A stretch of DNA of 64,000 bases from Nocardiopsis prasina DSM 43845 (lineage in GTDB: Bacteria > Actinomycetota > Actinomycetes > Streptosporangiales > Streptosporangiaceae), in contig NZ_ANAE01000133.1 of NCBI RefSeq assembly GCF_000341265.1, positions 46,645-110,644 of the forward strand, written 5' to 3'. Below, piece after piece: positions 30,539-38,700 of this stretch (within the stretch, counting starts at the first letter, position 1; each line of letters opens with the position of its first letter). Below the pieces are notes generated by a model. That model was given only the letters and a program-made list of their open reading frames with translations. It did no database searches and was not told the DNA's origin. The position numbers were made by a program, and so were the translations under genes.

Positions 30539-31134
30539 GGCGTCCTCGCTTGTCTCCCGGGGGCGGGGGCGGGGGCGGCCGCGTCCCTCGCACCACCGAA
30601 GGTGACGCGGCCACGTGTCCATCATCGGAGAATTCGCGTTCTTCTGCTGAGGGCCTGTGGACAACCCACGTTCGCCGGGTTCGGAGAGGACCGGATGAAC
30701 CTCCGGGGGGCGCCGGGCAAACCCGTCGGAAAGCCCGCATCGCTGAAGGGCGGAACGCCCCGTCTCTTCGCGTTGAACCCCTCCCGAACGGACACCGTCG
30801 GCGACCGCGTACCGGTCCTGGAGCGTTATGGGTCGTTGGATGTGCATCCCTTGTACGCACCCTCTTCGGGTGCTCGGATGCCCCGGTGGCAGATCCGGAG
30901 CGAGGTCCCGGTGACCGGGGCGGAGCGGCTTCTCGTCCGGTGCTGCGCACCCGGACGGCGATGAACCGGGCGCGGCGCCCTTGACCTGCCCCTCCATGGT
31001 TGGCCTGCCCGAAAGCGACCGTCTCCGCCCCCGTGGTCGACCTGCCGGCCCGTGCCCACCCCACAGGGGCTGACATTGCGAGCCCGCGCGGTCAGAGAGC
31101 CCCTGGAGCCGGCGGTTGACGGTCGGAGAGGCCC
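30539..31134. other. 596-base gap between the two family B genes, no supported gene
   Basis: I find no open frame with a credible start and protein-like sequence. The stretch contains C-rich and G-rich runs near the start of copy 1, and a less GC-rich part around 30820-30880. It is probably the promoter and leader of family B copy 1 and the downstream region of copy 2. Confidence 0.4.
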
Positions 31135-32433
31135 CTACCGGGCCTGGGCCGCTGTGTCCCTCAGCGGGCAGGCCCTGATGCGGGCCAACACGCTGTCGGC
31201 CCAGGGGTGGGCGGACACGGTGCGGACGAACGACTCGGGGTCGTCGTCGACCGGCGGCAGCCCGGCGTCCACCAGTGCCCGCGCGGCCTCCTTCGGCGCA
31301 CGGCCCGCGAGCCAGCGGTCCAACAGGACCTCCACGTCCACCGGGCGGACCCCCTCCACCAGGTCAAGGAACCCCTGCGCGTCGAGATCGGCCACGGGCG
31401 CGACGACCGGCACCTCGACGCCGGACTCGCCCAGGTGCCGGGCGGCGCAGTGGTCGCCCAGGTCGGAGGTCCGGTACCGCTCCGGGCCGACCCTCTCCAC
31501 GGCGTCGAGGTCGGCCAGGACCTTGAGCGCCCGTAGGACGTGCTGTTCGGGCTCCTCGGAACCGGGGAGGGCGCCGGGGCCGCAGGAGTCGACCAGCTCG
31601 GCCGGGGTGCGCGCCCGACCGGACAGGAAGAGTTCGGCCAGCAGCAGGAACGGCGCGGGTCCGGGAAGTGCGGCCATGGTGGTCAGGGCGTCCGCCCAGG
31701 CGTTGGCGGCGGCCCCGGGACGGTCCTCGGCCCAGGCGCCCGCCGCCGGGCCGGGCAGGACGTGGAGGTAGGTGGTGCGCACCAGCGCCGCCGAGCGGGC
31801 CACGGAGAACAGGAAGCGGATCTCGGCCGGGGTGGTGTCCAGGTCGCTGGCGGCCCGGGCGGTCTCCTCCACGCCGAGTTCGTCGTGGTCGGTGCCGGGG
31901 CGCAGCAGTCTCCTGGGCGCCACCCAGGCGGCCAGGAGGGCGGCCCGGTGCAGGGTCGGGCAGGCGGCGGCCCGGGCGTCCAGCTCGGCCAGCGGAGCGG
32001 GCACGTAGGGCAGCAGCGGAGTGGGGTCCTCGTCCTCCACGCAGCCCAGTCGCGCCAGCAGGGGTGAGGCGGCGTCGTCCATCGGGTCGCGAACGGTGCG
32101 CGGGGTGAGGCCGGGTGTCAGTCCGATCCGCTCGATGGTGGCCCGCAGACGGCGCGGGCTCTCCACCGACAGCAGCCCCCCGGAGGAGACCAGATGGTCA
32201 CACCAGGACAGCCAGCTGTCCCGGAGGCTCTCGGGCAGGGTTTCCCTGTGCCGCAGGATGGTGGCGACGTCGTGGACGTCGTCCACGGTCCAGTCGCCGG
32301 GTTCGTGCGCCCCGGTGTCGCGGTGGGCGCTGAGGAGGAGGGCCAGGTCGTCCTCCTCGAGGACGGGCGGGGGGTCGGTTTCGTCGGCCCAGTCGAGGCA
32401 GGCGGAGATGGCGGGCAGGATTCGCTCAGTCAT
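31135..32433 (-). CDS. unrecognised 432-residue accessory protein, family B copy 2
   Basis: This is a paralogue of the gene at 28943-30538, with a shared N-terminus (ISACLDWADETDPPPVLEED), WLSWCDHLVSSGGLLSVESP, RFLFSVARSAALVRTTYLHV and a C-terminus ending CPLRDTAAQAR. Predicted to be soluble, acidic and helical; no catalytic motif recognised. The ATG at 32433 has no clear ribosome site, so the message could be leaderless or the start could be internal. The upstream 500 bases are AT-rich and divergent from the FxsB maturase gene. The role is unknown. Position next to the RiPP locus may be chance. Confidence 0.7.
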   Translation of the reverse strand: MTERILPAISACLDWADETDPPPVLEEDDLALLLSAHRDTGAHEPGDWTVDDVHDVATILRHRETLPESLRDSWLSWCDHLVSSGGLLSVESPRRLRATIERIGLTPGLTPRTVRDPMDDAASPLLARLGCVEDEDPTPLLPYVPAPLAELDARAAACPTLHRAALLAAWVAPRRLLRPGTDHDELGVEETARAASDLDTTPAEIRFLFSVARSAALVRTTYLHVLPGPAAGAWAEDRPGAAANAWADALTTMAALPGPAPFLLLAELFLSGRARTPAELVDSCGPGALPGSEEPEQHVLRALKVLADLDAVERVGPERYRTSDLGDHCAARHLGESGVEVPVVAPVADLDAQGFLDLVEGVRPVDVEVLLDRWLAGRAPKEAARALVDAGLPPVDDDPESFVRTVSAHPWADSVLARIRACPLRDTAAQAR

Positions 32434-32940
32434 GATGTAGTCACCGAACGTTAGGCGGATGGCCGAACCGCACTAGGTTAACCCCGGCAGGTGTTCTCGT
32501 ATGGGAAAACGTCGAAAACCGGCCCCCTTGGCCTCCGTGTCCGGCCGGTGAATGGGTGCGTTTTTCCCTGGGGTTCATGGGGGAGCGGTGAAGTGGGGGA
32601 GAAATGCGGAGTAAAAGCGACGAAATCGTGATCAGTGAGTGTATCGACTGGTTTCGCCGTGCTCTCTCAGGTAATGGCTAATCAGCGTTTCGATGGCCGG
32701 AATCGGTCATTTTCTCAGAGGCTGTGATGTTTGGGGGCCGTGAGTCGGGAAGAATCGCCGGAGGCGGATGGCGGTGACCGACCTCGGGTGAGGGGCCCCG
32801 GGTCAGGGTGTCCGCACCGCGGGGTGGGGGTGGGCTGTCCGCGCACGAGGTTTGTGGATACCTGTGGGGAGTACATAGAAAGACAAATGCGATAATCCAA
32901 CTGGATTTCGCACTTTACGTCATCCCAGGAGGTCGCCCGC
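32434..32940. promoter_or_regulatory. AT-rich divergent regulatory region between family B copy 2 and the RiPP maturase
   Basis: The 507 bases are much poorer in G and C than their surroundings, especially 32490-32720 and 32860-32920. They should hold divergent promoters. GATAAT at 32891-32896 is a good -10-like hexamer for the maturase gene, but no fitting -35 is visible. A 25-codon frame (ATG 32604 to TAA 32681) has a GGGGGAG site that is closer than usual; see findings. No operator palindrome stands out. Confidence 0.5.
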
Positions 32941-34158
32941 GTGGCACGGAGTACCGACCCGGAAAGACGCCCCGAATGGCCCGACGGCATGGATGTCGAA
33001 GAGCTCCTCGGACGGGGGTGGCGGCCCACGCCCTTTCGCGAGTTCATCCTCAAGATCCACAGCCGCTGCAATCTGGCCTGCGACTACTGCTACATGTACG
33101 AGATGGCCGACCAGAGCTGGCGATCACAACCCCGCCGCATGGCCCGGCCCACCGTGGACCGGGTCGCCGAACGCATCGCCGAACACGCGCGGGCCCACGG
33201 CCGAGAGCGGGTGGACGTCGTCCTCCACGGCGGGGAGCCGCTCCTGGTCGGACTCGACCACCTGCGACACACCGTCCAGTCCCTGCGCAAGGCCTGCGAG
33301 CCCGACGTGCACGTCGCGCTGCGGATGCAGACCAACGGTGTCCTGATCGACTCCCACTTCCTCGACCTGTTCGAGGAACTCGGCATCCGCGTGGGCGTGA
33401 GCATCGACGGGGCCGAGGCCGACCACGACCGCCACCGCACCCGCGCCAACGGTCGGGGAACCCACGCCGAGGTGCGCGCGGGCATCGAACGGCTCAACGA
33501 GCGCGACGGCCGCCTGCTGGCGGGCCTGCTCTCCACCGTCGACCTCGAGTCGGACCCGGTCACCACCTTCGAGCACCTGCTGGAGTACGACCCGCCCAGC
33601 GTCGACTTCCTCCTGCCGCACGGCAACTGGGACGAGCCGCCGCCCGGCTGGTCGTCCACCGAGCCGCGCTACGGCGCGTGGCTGGTCTCCGTGTTCGACC
33701 GCTGGTACCACTCCGCCGAGCGCGAGACCAACATCCGCATGTTCAACGAGATCATCCGCCTCGTCCTGGGCAGCCCCTCACGCACGGAGAGCGTGGGACT
33801 CTCCCCGGCAGCCCTCGTGGTGGTGGAGACCGACGGAGGGATCGAACAGGTCGACAGCCTCAAGTCGGCCTTCGAGGGGGCGGCGAGCACGCCCCTGCAC
33901 ACCTTCACCCACACCTTCGACGAAGCCCTCTACCTGCCCGCCGTGGCCGCTCGCCAGATCGGCGCCCGCGCCCTCAGCGCCACCTGCACCGACTGCCCGC
34001 TCTCCCGGGTCTGCGGCGGCGGCCTCTACCCGCACCGCTACCGAGAGGGAAGCGGCTTCCTCAACCCCTCCGTGTACTGCGCGGACCTGTTCCACCTCAT
34101 CACCCACATCCACCAGACCGTGGCCGCGGACGTGGCCCGCATCAGGAAAGGGCTCTGA
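32941..34158 (+). CDS. fxsB: FxsB-type radical SAM/SPASM peptide maturase
   Basis: The 405-residue enzyme starts at a GTG with a perfect AGGAGG at 32927-32932. The radical SAM cluster motif is Cys43-x3-Cys47-x2-Cys50 within SRCNLACDYCYMYEMADQSW, a pattern specific to FxsB-like enzymes of the FxSxx-COOH system. The AdoMet-binding VVLHGGEPLL follows. A C-terminal SPASM/twitch region supplies auxiliary-cluster cysteines at 349, 352, 358 and 380. Such enzymes crosslink an aromatic ring to the residue two positions later in a ribosomal peptide (three-residue cyclophane). Many relatives carry a fused, inactivated metallohydrolase extension; here that part is a separate intact gene that starts on the next base. 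Confidence 0.9.
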   Translation: MARSTDPERRPEWPDGMDVEELLGRGWRPTPFREFILKIHSRCNLACDYCYMYEMADQSWRSQPRRMARPTVDRVAERIAEHARAHGRERVDVVLHGGEPLLVGLDHLRHTVQSLRKACEPDVHVALRMQTNGVLIDSHFLDLFEELGIRVGVSIDGAEADHDRHRTRANGRGTHAEVRAGIERLNERDGRLLAGLLSTVDLESDPVTTFEHLLEYDPPSVDFLLPHGNWDEPPPGWSSTEPRYGAWLVSVFDRWYHSAERETNIRMFNEIIRLVLGSPSRTESVGLSPAALVVVETDGGIEQVDSLKSAFEGAASTPLHTFTHTFDEALYLPAVAARQIGARALSATCTDCPLSRVCGGGLYPHRYREGSGFLNPSVYCADLFHLITHIHQTVAADVARIRKGL

Positions 34159-35481
34159 ATGTCAGATCCGGTTCCGGAACCGGTGTTCGAGGCGCTGTCG
34201 CGTGGCGGCGGCGGAGCCGGGGCCACCGCCCACCTGCGCGCCGCCCAGTTCGGCAAGCACCTCCTGCTGCTGCGGCGCGTCGTGGACGCTGCCCGGGGAG
34301 CCGGACACGCTGACGCCGACCGTGCCCGGGACGCCTACGACCTGCTTGCCGAAGCCCAGGAACACGCTCCCGACCGGGTCGCGACCGTACTGCGCCACCC
34401 CACCGTCGGAGTGTGGGCCCGACGGACCGCGCTCGCGCTGGCCGGGCACCGCCCCGAACGGCCCCGGGTGTCCGGACTGGCGGCGATCGCGGCCGTCGCC
34501 GCCCTGCGCGGCGGGATGGACGCACGCCTGGAGGTTCCGCTGGACGGCCCCACGGCGCCGCTGCCGTCGCTGGGCCGGGCCCTCGTCGGGGTGGAGAGCC
34601 GGAGGGTCGGCACGGGACGCGCCCTGTTCGAGACCACCGCGGGCCGGGCCGTGCTGCGTACCGGGAACGGACCGGAGGTCACCGTCCCCGAGGACCCCCA
34701 CGAGGACGCGCCCGGCTGGCACGCCCTGCGCCGATTGGTCGCCGAACACCGGGGAGAGCGGCTCACGCTCCTTCTCGACGACCAGGACCCCGACCGCATG
34801 CCCGGTGCCGACCTGGTCGCCCACCGCCTCGGCGCCGCCGAACTCGCCCACTGGCGCCGCGACCTGGCGGAGTCCTGGCGGCTGCTGGTGGACCACCACT
34901 GGACCGTGGCCGCCGAGACCGCCGACACCGTGGTCACGCTGACCCCCATCACCGCGCCGGGCGGACGCGCCCACACCAGCGCCACCGCCCGGCACGCCTT
35001 CGGCAACCTGGGGCTGTCCACCCCGCCGGGACCGACCCTGCTGGCCCTCACCTTCGCCCACGAGGTACAGCACGCCAAACTCACCGCCCTGCTCGACCTG
35101 GTGGAACTCACCCTGCCCGAGGACGGCAGCCGCTTCTACGCGCCCTGGCGTCCGGACCCTCGTCCCGCCTCGGGGTTGTTCCAGGGGGTCTACGCCCATC
35201 TGGGGGTCGCCGGGTTCTGGCGCAGGCACCGGCACACCGTCACCGGGGACGAGGCTGCCCGAGCCCACGCCGACTTCGCGCACTGGCGGCGCTCCACGGT
35301 GGACGCGGCCGAGGCCCTGGCCGACTCGGGCAGGCTCACCGCCGAGGGCAAACGGTTCCTGGCCGCCACCGACCGCACTCTGAGGGCGTGGCTGGCCGAA
35401 CCGGTCCCCGCCCCGGCGGAGGAGGCCGCCGAGGCCGCCGCCCGCTCCCACCGGGAGCGCTGGCACGCACGCCACGGCTGA
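34159..35481 (+). CDS. HExxH-motif putative peptide-modifying protein (aKG-HExxH-type peptide beta-hydroxylase family)
   Basis: The 440-residue protein begins at an ATG that directly follows the fxsB stop, so the two are translated together. Its single clear motif is His301-Glu-Val-Gln-His305 in ALTFAHEVQHAKLTAL, with a later acidic/His region (LFQGVYAHLGVAGFWRRH). Proteins of this layout occur beside radical SAM RiPP maturases and have been named aKG-HExxH peptide beta-hydroxylases, in which the motif binds iron rather than zinc. The family name is established knowledge; activity here is inferred. The N-terminal part (RAAQFGKHLLLLRRVVDAAR) is helical, with Arg-rich segments that could hold the leader peptide. 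It is convergent with fxsT 35 bases away. Confidence 0.85.
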   Translation: MSDPVPEPVFEALSRGGGGAGATAHLRAAQFGKHLLLLRRVVDAARGAGHADADRARDAYDLLAEAQEHAPDRVATVLRHPTVGVWARRTALALAGHRPERPRVSGLAAIAAVAALRGGMDARLEVPLDGPTAPLPSLGRALVGVESRRVGTGRALFETTAGRAVLRTGNGPEVTVPEDPHEDAPGWHALRRLVAEHRGERLTLLLDDQDPDRMPGADLVAHRLGAAELAHWRRDLAESWRLLVDHHWTVAAETADTVVTLTPITAPGGRAHTSATARHAFGNLGLSTPPGPTLLALTFAHEVQHAKLTALLDLVELTLPEDGSRFYAPWRPDPRPASGLFQGVYAHLGVAGFWRRHRHTVTGDEAARAHADFAHWRRSTVDAAEALADSGRLTAEGKRFLAATDRTLRAWLAEPVPAPAEEAAEAAARSHRERWHARHG

Positions 35482-35516
35482 CCTGGATCAGGGGGCCGGC
35501 CCGAAGCGTGGGGCCC

Positions 35517-38111
35517 TCAGAGCAGGGGCGGATCGAAGTCGGCGACCAGCCGGCGGCCCTCCCCCGCCGCGCCGGTGAAGGAGTGCTCGCGGCCCAGGGC
35601 GCGCAGGAAGCCGGTGAAGGTGTGTTCGGCCATCGCGTCGGCGTCGTCCGTCTCCTGCTCGGCGCGCAGGTCCAGCACCAGGTTGGAGGCGCAGGCCAGT
35701 GAGCTGGGGTGCTCCTCGCCCAGCAGGGACCGGTAGCGGCGCAGGGTGCCCCGGCCCAACCGTGTGGCGTTCTTCGCCTCACCCAGGGCGGCCAGGTCGC
35801 TGGCCAGGTTGGTGGCGGCCGCCAGGGTGTAGTGGTGGTTGCGGCCGAGCCTGGCCTCCAGGGCGGTCAGCGCGGACTCGTTCATCGAACGGGAACGCGC
35901 CGGATCGCCCATCAACCGGTACAGCAGCGCGACGTTGCTCGTGCAGCCGTGCTTGTACGGGTGGTCGGCGCCGTAGGCCTGCGCGTAGCGCATGTCGGTG
36001 TCCTCGGCCAGCTCCAGTGCCCCGGCCAGCTCGCCGGTCATGCGCCACAGATTCGCCAGGCACATCGCCGCGGCCAGGGTGCTCGGGTGGTTGATGCCGT
36101 GCAGGCGCAGGTAGCGCGAGTGCGCGTCCTGGCCGAGTTCGAGGGCCTCGTCCAGCTCCCCCGAGAGCCTGCGGGCGATCGCCAGGTCCACCTGGGTGCG
36201 CAGCGTGCGGGGGTCGTCCACACCGAGGTGTTCACGACCGTAGGCGAGGGCGTCCTCGCCCAGGTCGCAGGCCTCGGTGTAGTCACCCGCCAGCCGCACC
36301 ACCTGGGCCAGCCCGGACCAGAACGCCAGCAGCGTGGGCGAGGCCCCGGTCGGCCCGCTGCGCTTGAACAGCATGTAGGCGCGCTCGTGCTTGCTCTGCG
36401 CGCCCGCGAAGTCGCTGGTGAGCGCATGGTCCAGGGCCAGACTGTTCATGGCGCGCAGGGTCGCTGTGTCGTTCGGGCCGAAGGCCTCCTGGTACTGGCG
36501 CAGCACCTCCTCGTCGTGCTCGCGGGCCTGCCAGAAGTCCCCGCGCGCACGGTAGTCCGCGCCCAGCCCGGAGAGCACGGAGAGGGTCTCCGGGTGCGCG
36601 TGGCCCAGCGTGCGGCGCATCTTGGGGAGGATCGCCAGGTTGAGGTCGTGTGAGGCGATGTAGCTTCCCAGGTCCCGGAGCCGGTTGGCGTACTTGGCCT
36701 GCGCCTCCAGGACGAACGAGTCCTCCTCGCCGGAGTCGGCGGTCCATTTCTCGATGAAGTTCTCCGCGTACCGTCCGGCGGTCTCGAAGTTGCCGGACAC
36801 GTACAGGAAGTTCAGCATGTTCAGCGCGAAGCGCCGCACCTCGGGCCGTTCCGATTCGGCGACTCCGGCCGGGCGCATGTGGGAGAGCAGTTCGAAGTAG
36901 CGCGCCTGGGACGCGGCGTCGGTGAAGGAGTTCGGGGCCGCCGCGCTGAGCAGGGACCACACCTCGACCCGGATCGACTCCTGGGTGGCCTCGTCCAGCT
37001 CCTCGCGCAGCAGAGCCTGGATCAGCCGGTGCACCTGGATGGTCCGGTTGGCCTGGTCGAGGCGGACCAGCGCGTACCGGCCCAGTTGGCCGATGGCCTT
37101 GCTCAGCCGGATGGGGTCGTCCATCAGGGCGGCCATCTCGGGGCGGATCGGACCGTCGTCCACGGGGAAGAACAGGTCCCGGGGGATGGGCTCGGGGCCG
37201 AAGAAGGCGCAGCAGCGCAGCAGCTCCATGGCCTCGGGCAGATTCTCCTTGAGTTTCTCCACGGACAGCTGCCAGGCGGCGGTCATGGGCTTGGGGTACT
37301 CAGGGGGCTTGCCCTCGCGCAGCAGCGGGCCGGTGCGCTCGGAGAGCAGGCGCAGGTACTCCTGGGTGGACATGCCGGTCTCGGACTGGAGGGCCCCGGC
37401 CTGTTCCAGCGCCAGGGGGAGGTGCCCCAGCGCCTCGGACAGCTCGACGGCCTCCGCGGTGGTGATGCCGCGCGGGATGCGCTTCTTGAGGAACTCCACG
37501 CTCTCGTGTTCGCTGAACACGTTGACCGGCACGGTCTCGGCCACACCCTCCCACCGGTGGTTGCGGGTGGTGATCAGCACGTGCCCGGGACCCTGGGGGA
37601 TGACCTCGGTGAGTTCCTCGGGCTCGTCGGCGTTGTCGAAGATGAGCAGCCAGCGCGAGTACGGCTCACCCTTGCGCAGGGCCTCCAGGACAGCGTCGGC
37701 GGCGTCCTCGACCCCGGTCACCGCCGGGCCGGGGAGTCCCAGGTGCGGCGCCAGGTGGGCCAGCGCGGAGTCCACGAGGCCGGGCTGGTCGGCCATGATC
37801 CACCAGACGAGGTCGTACTCGGCCCGGTAGCGGTGGGCGTACTCCACGGCCATGAGGGTCTTGCCGACACCCCCGTACCCGTGGAGCGTGTGCGGGACCA
37901 CCGGGTCCGAGGGGGAGTGGGGGACCACCGCGGTGACCTGGTTGAGCAACCCGCCGCGAAGTGCGCTGATCTGCTCGTCGCGGCCGGTGAAGTTCTTGTG
38001 GCGCGGCGGAACACGGCCCCAGACCTCGGGAAATCTGTTTCCGCCGTGTCCGGCTCCTTCCGGGAAACGGTTCCTGCTCTGGTCCTGGGGGTTCCCTTTG
38101 GAAGCGGTCAC
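35517..38111 (-). CDS. fxsT: FxSxx-COOH system tetratricopeptide repeat protein (NB-ARC + TPR)
   Basis: The 864-residue protein starts at a GTG with GGAGG nearby. Residues 1-40 are polar with NRFPE occurring twice. Then comes the family-typical VWGRVPPRHKNFTGRDEQI, followed by an NB-ARC/STAND ATPase: Walker A GYGGVGKT (78-85), Walker B WLLIFDNAD and VLITTRNHRW (sensor). The C-terminal half is a series of about ten tetratricopeptide repeats (blocks such as ALEARLGRNHHYTLAAATN, repeated with variations). In FxSxx loci this protein is a constant partner of FxsB; its exact task, perhaps sensing or transport of the peptide, is unknown. It is convergent with the maturase pair and divergent from the precursor. 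Confidence 0.9.
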   Translation of the reverse strand: MTASKGNPQDQSRNRFPEGAGHGGNRFPEVWGRVPPRHKNFTGRDEQISALRGGLLNQVTAVVPHSPSDPVVPHTLHGYGGVGKTLMAVEYAHRYRAEYDLVWWIMADQPGLVDSALAHLAPHLGLPGPAVTGVEDAADAVLEALRKGEPYSRWLLIFDNADEPEELTEVIPQGPGHVLITTRNHRWEGVAETVPVNVFSEHESVEFLKKRIPRGITTAEAVELSEALGHLPLALEQAGALQSETGMSTQEYLRLLSERTGPLLREGKPPEYPKPMTAAWQLSVEKLKENLPEAMELLRCCAFFGPEPIPRDLFFPVDDGPIRPEMAALMDDPIRLSKAIGQLGRYALVRLDQANRTIQVHRLIQALLREELDEATQESIRVEVWSLLSAAAPNSFTDAASQARYFELLSHMRPAGVAESERPEVRRFALNMLNFLYVSGNFETAGRYAENFIEKWTADSGEEDSFVLEAQAKYANRLRDLGSYIASHDLNLAILPKMRRTLGHAHPETLSVLSGLGADYRARGDFWQAREHDEEVLRQYQEAFGPNDTATLRAMNSLALDHALTSDFAGAQSKHERAYMLFKRSGPTGASPTLLAFWSGLAQVVRLAGDYTEACDLGEDALAYGREHLGVDDPRTLRTQVDLAIARRLSGELDEALELGQDAHSRYLRLHGINHPSTLAAAMCLANLWRMTGELAGALELAEDTDMRYAQAYGADHPYKHGCTSNVALLYRLMGDPARSRSMNESALTALEARLGRNHHYTLAAATNLASDLAALGEAKNATRLGRGTLRRYRSLLGEEHPSSLACASNLVLDLRAEQETDDADAMAEHTFTGFLRALGREHSFTGAAGEGRRLVADFDPPLL

Positions 38112-38377
38112 GCGTTGTCCTCCGGTTTCACATAGGCCCCACCAGGAATTTCTTTTCCCCTTGAACGGAAGAAATCCCGGTGTTGTGTTGTGTCACTACT
38201 TGTTGCGTGAGGGATTGGTCAACGTCATCAGCGTAGGCGAAGAGGTTAGGGAAGGACAGGTGTGTGGTAGGAACTTCTGTACGGCGAATCGAAGAACGCC
38301 GTGGCGAAAGGGCGGACCCCACCGTCAGTTCGCGGCTGGCCGCACGACGGCGGCCATTATCACGCGGAGGCGAGCAC

Positions 38378-38551
38378 ATGGGAGAACACGGGTCCACCGG
38401 GGGAACGGCACTGGTGGACGTGGGTGAACTGTCGTTGCGCGACCTGGAGGCGATGGGCGGATCGGCGATCGCCGAGGCGCTGCGCACGGTGCTCGACCCC
38501 GGGGAGGCCGGCGCCGAGGTGGTGGCCGGGTTCGTCAACGACCCCGAGTAG
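38378..38551 (+). CDS. candidate RiPP precursor peptide, FxsA-like but ending FVNDPE
   Basis: A 57-residue peptide from the ATG at 38378, with GGAGG at 38366-38370 at ideal distance (a longer in-frame start at 38264 lacks one). The body, ALVDVGELSLRDLEAMGGSA and AEALRTVLDPGEAGAEVVAG, matches the leader style of FxsA precursors: a Val/Asp-rich strand, a LRDLE helix, and a VL helix before a Gly-Phe core. FxsA peptides end in F-x-S-x-x. Here the terminus is G-F-V-N-D-P-E, so the aromatic residue is sixth from the end and Asn replaces Ser. Phe-Val-Asn is still a valid aromatic-x-Asn motif for cyclophane formation. The assignment rests on position and pattern; it has not been matched by search. 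Confidence 0.75.
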   Translation: MGEHGSTGGTALVDVGELSLRDLEAMGGSAIAEALRTVLDPGEAGAEVVAGFVNDPE

Positions 38552-38700
38552 CACCGTTCGGTGACGCGACGTCGTCCGTGCGGCGAAAAGGACACAGGAA
38601 TTTCGCAGGGGCTCGAACCACGCCCTGACCCGTGACACCATGGACAGCGCTCCTCACAGAGGTGCTGTCTCCATTCTCGCTGGCCGGGAGCTGCTTCATG

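Noticed and set aside
20828..32433. Genomic island or prophage origin for the accessory block
   Set aside because: No integrase, transposase, tRNA target or flanking direct repeat was found, and base composition of the coding regions matches the rest of the window.
38264..38377. Longer N-terminus for the precursor peptide starting at 38264
   Set aside because: The added 38 residues are Arg-rich without a ribosome site, whereas GGAGG sits 7 bases before the ATG at 38378.
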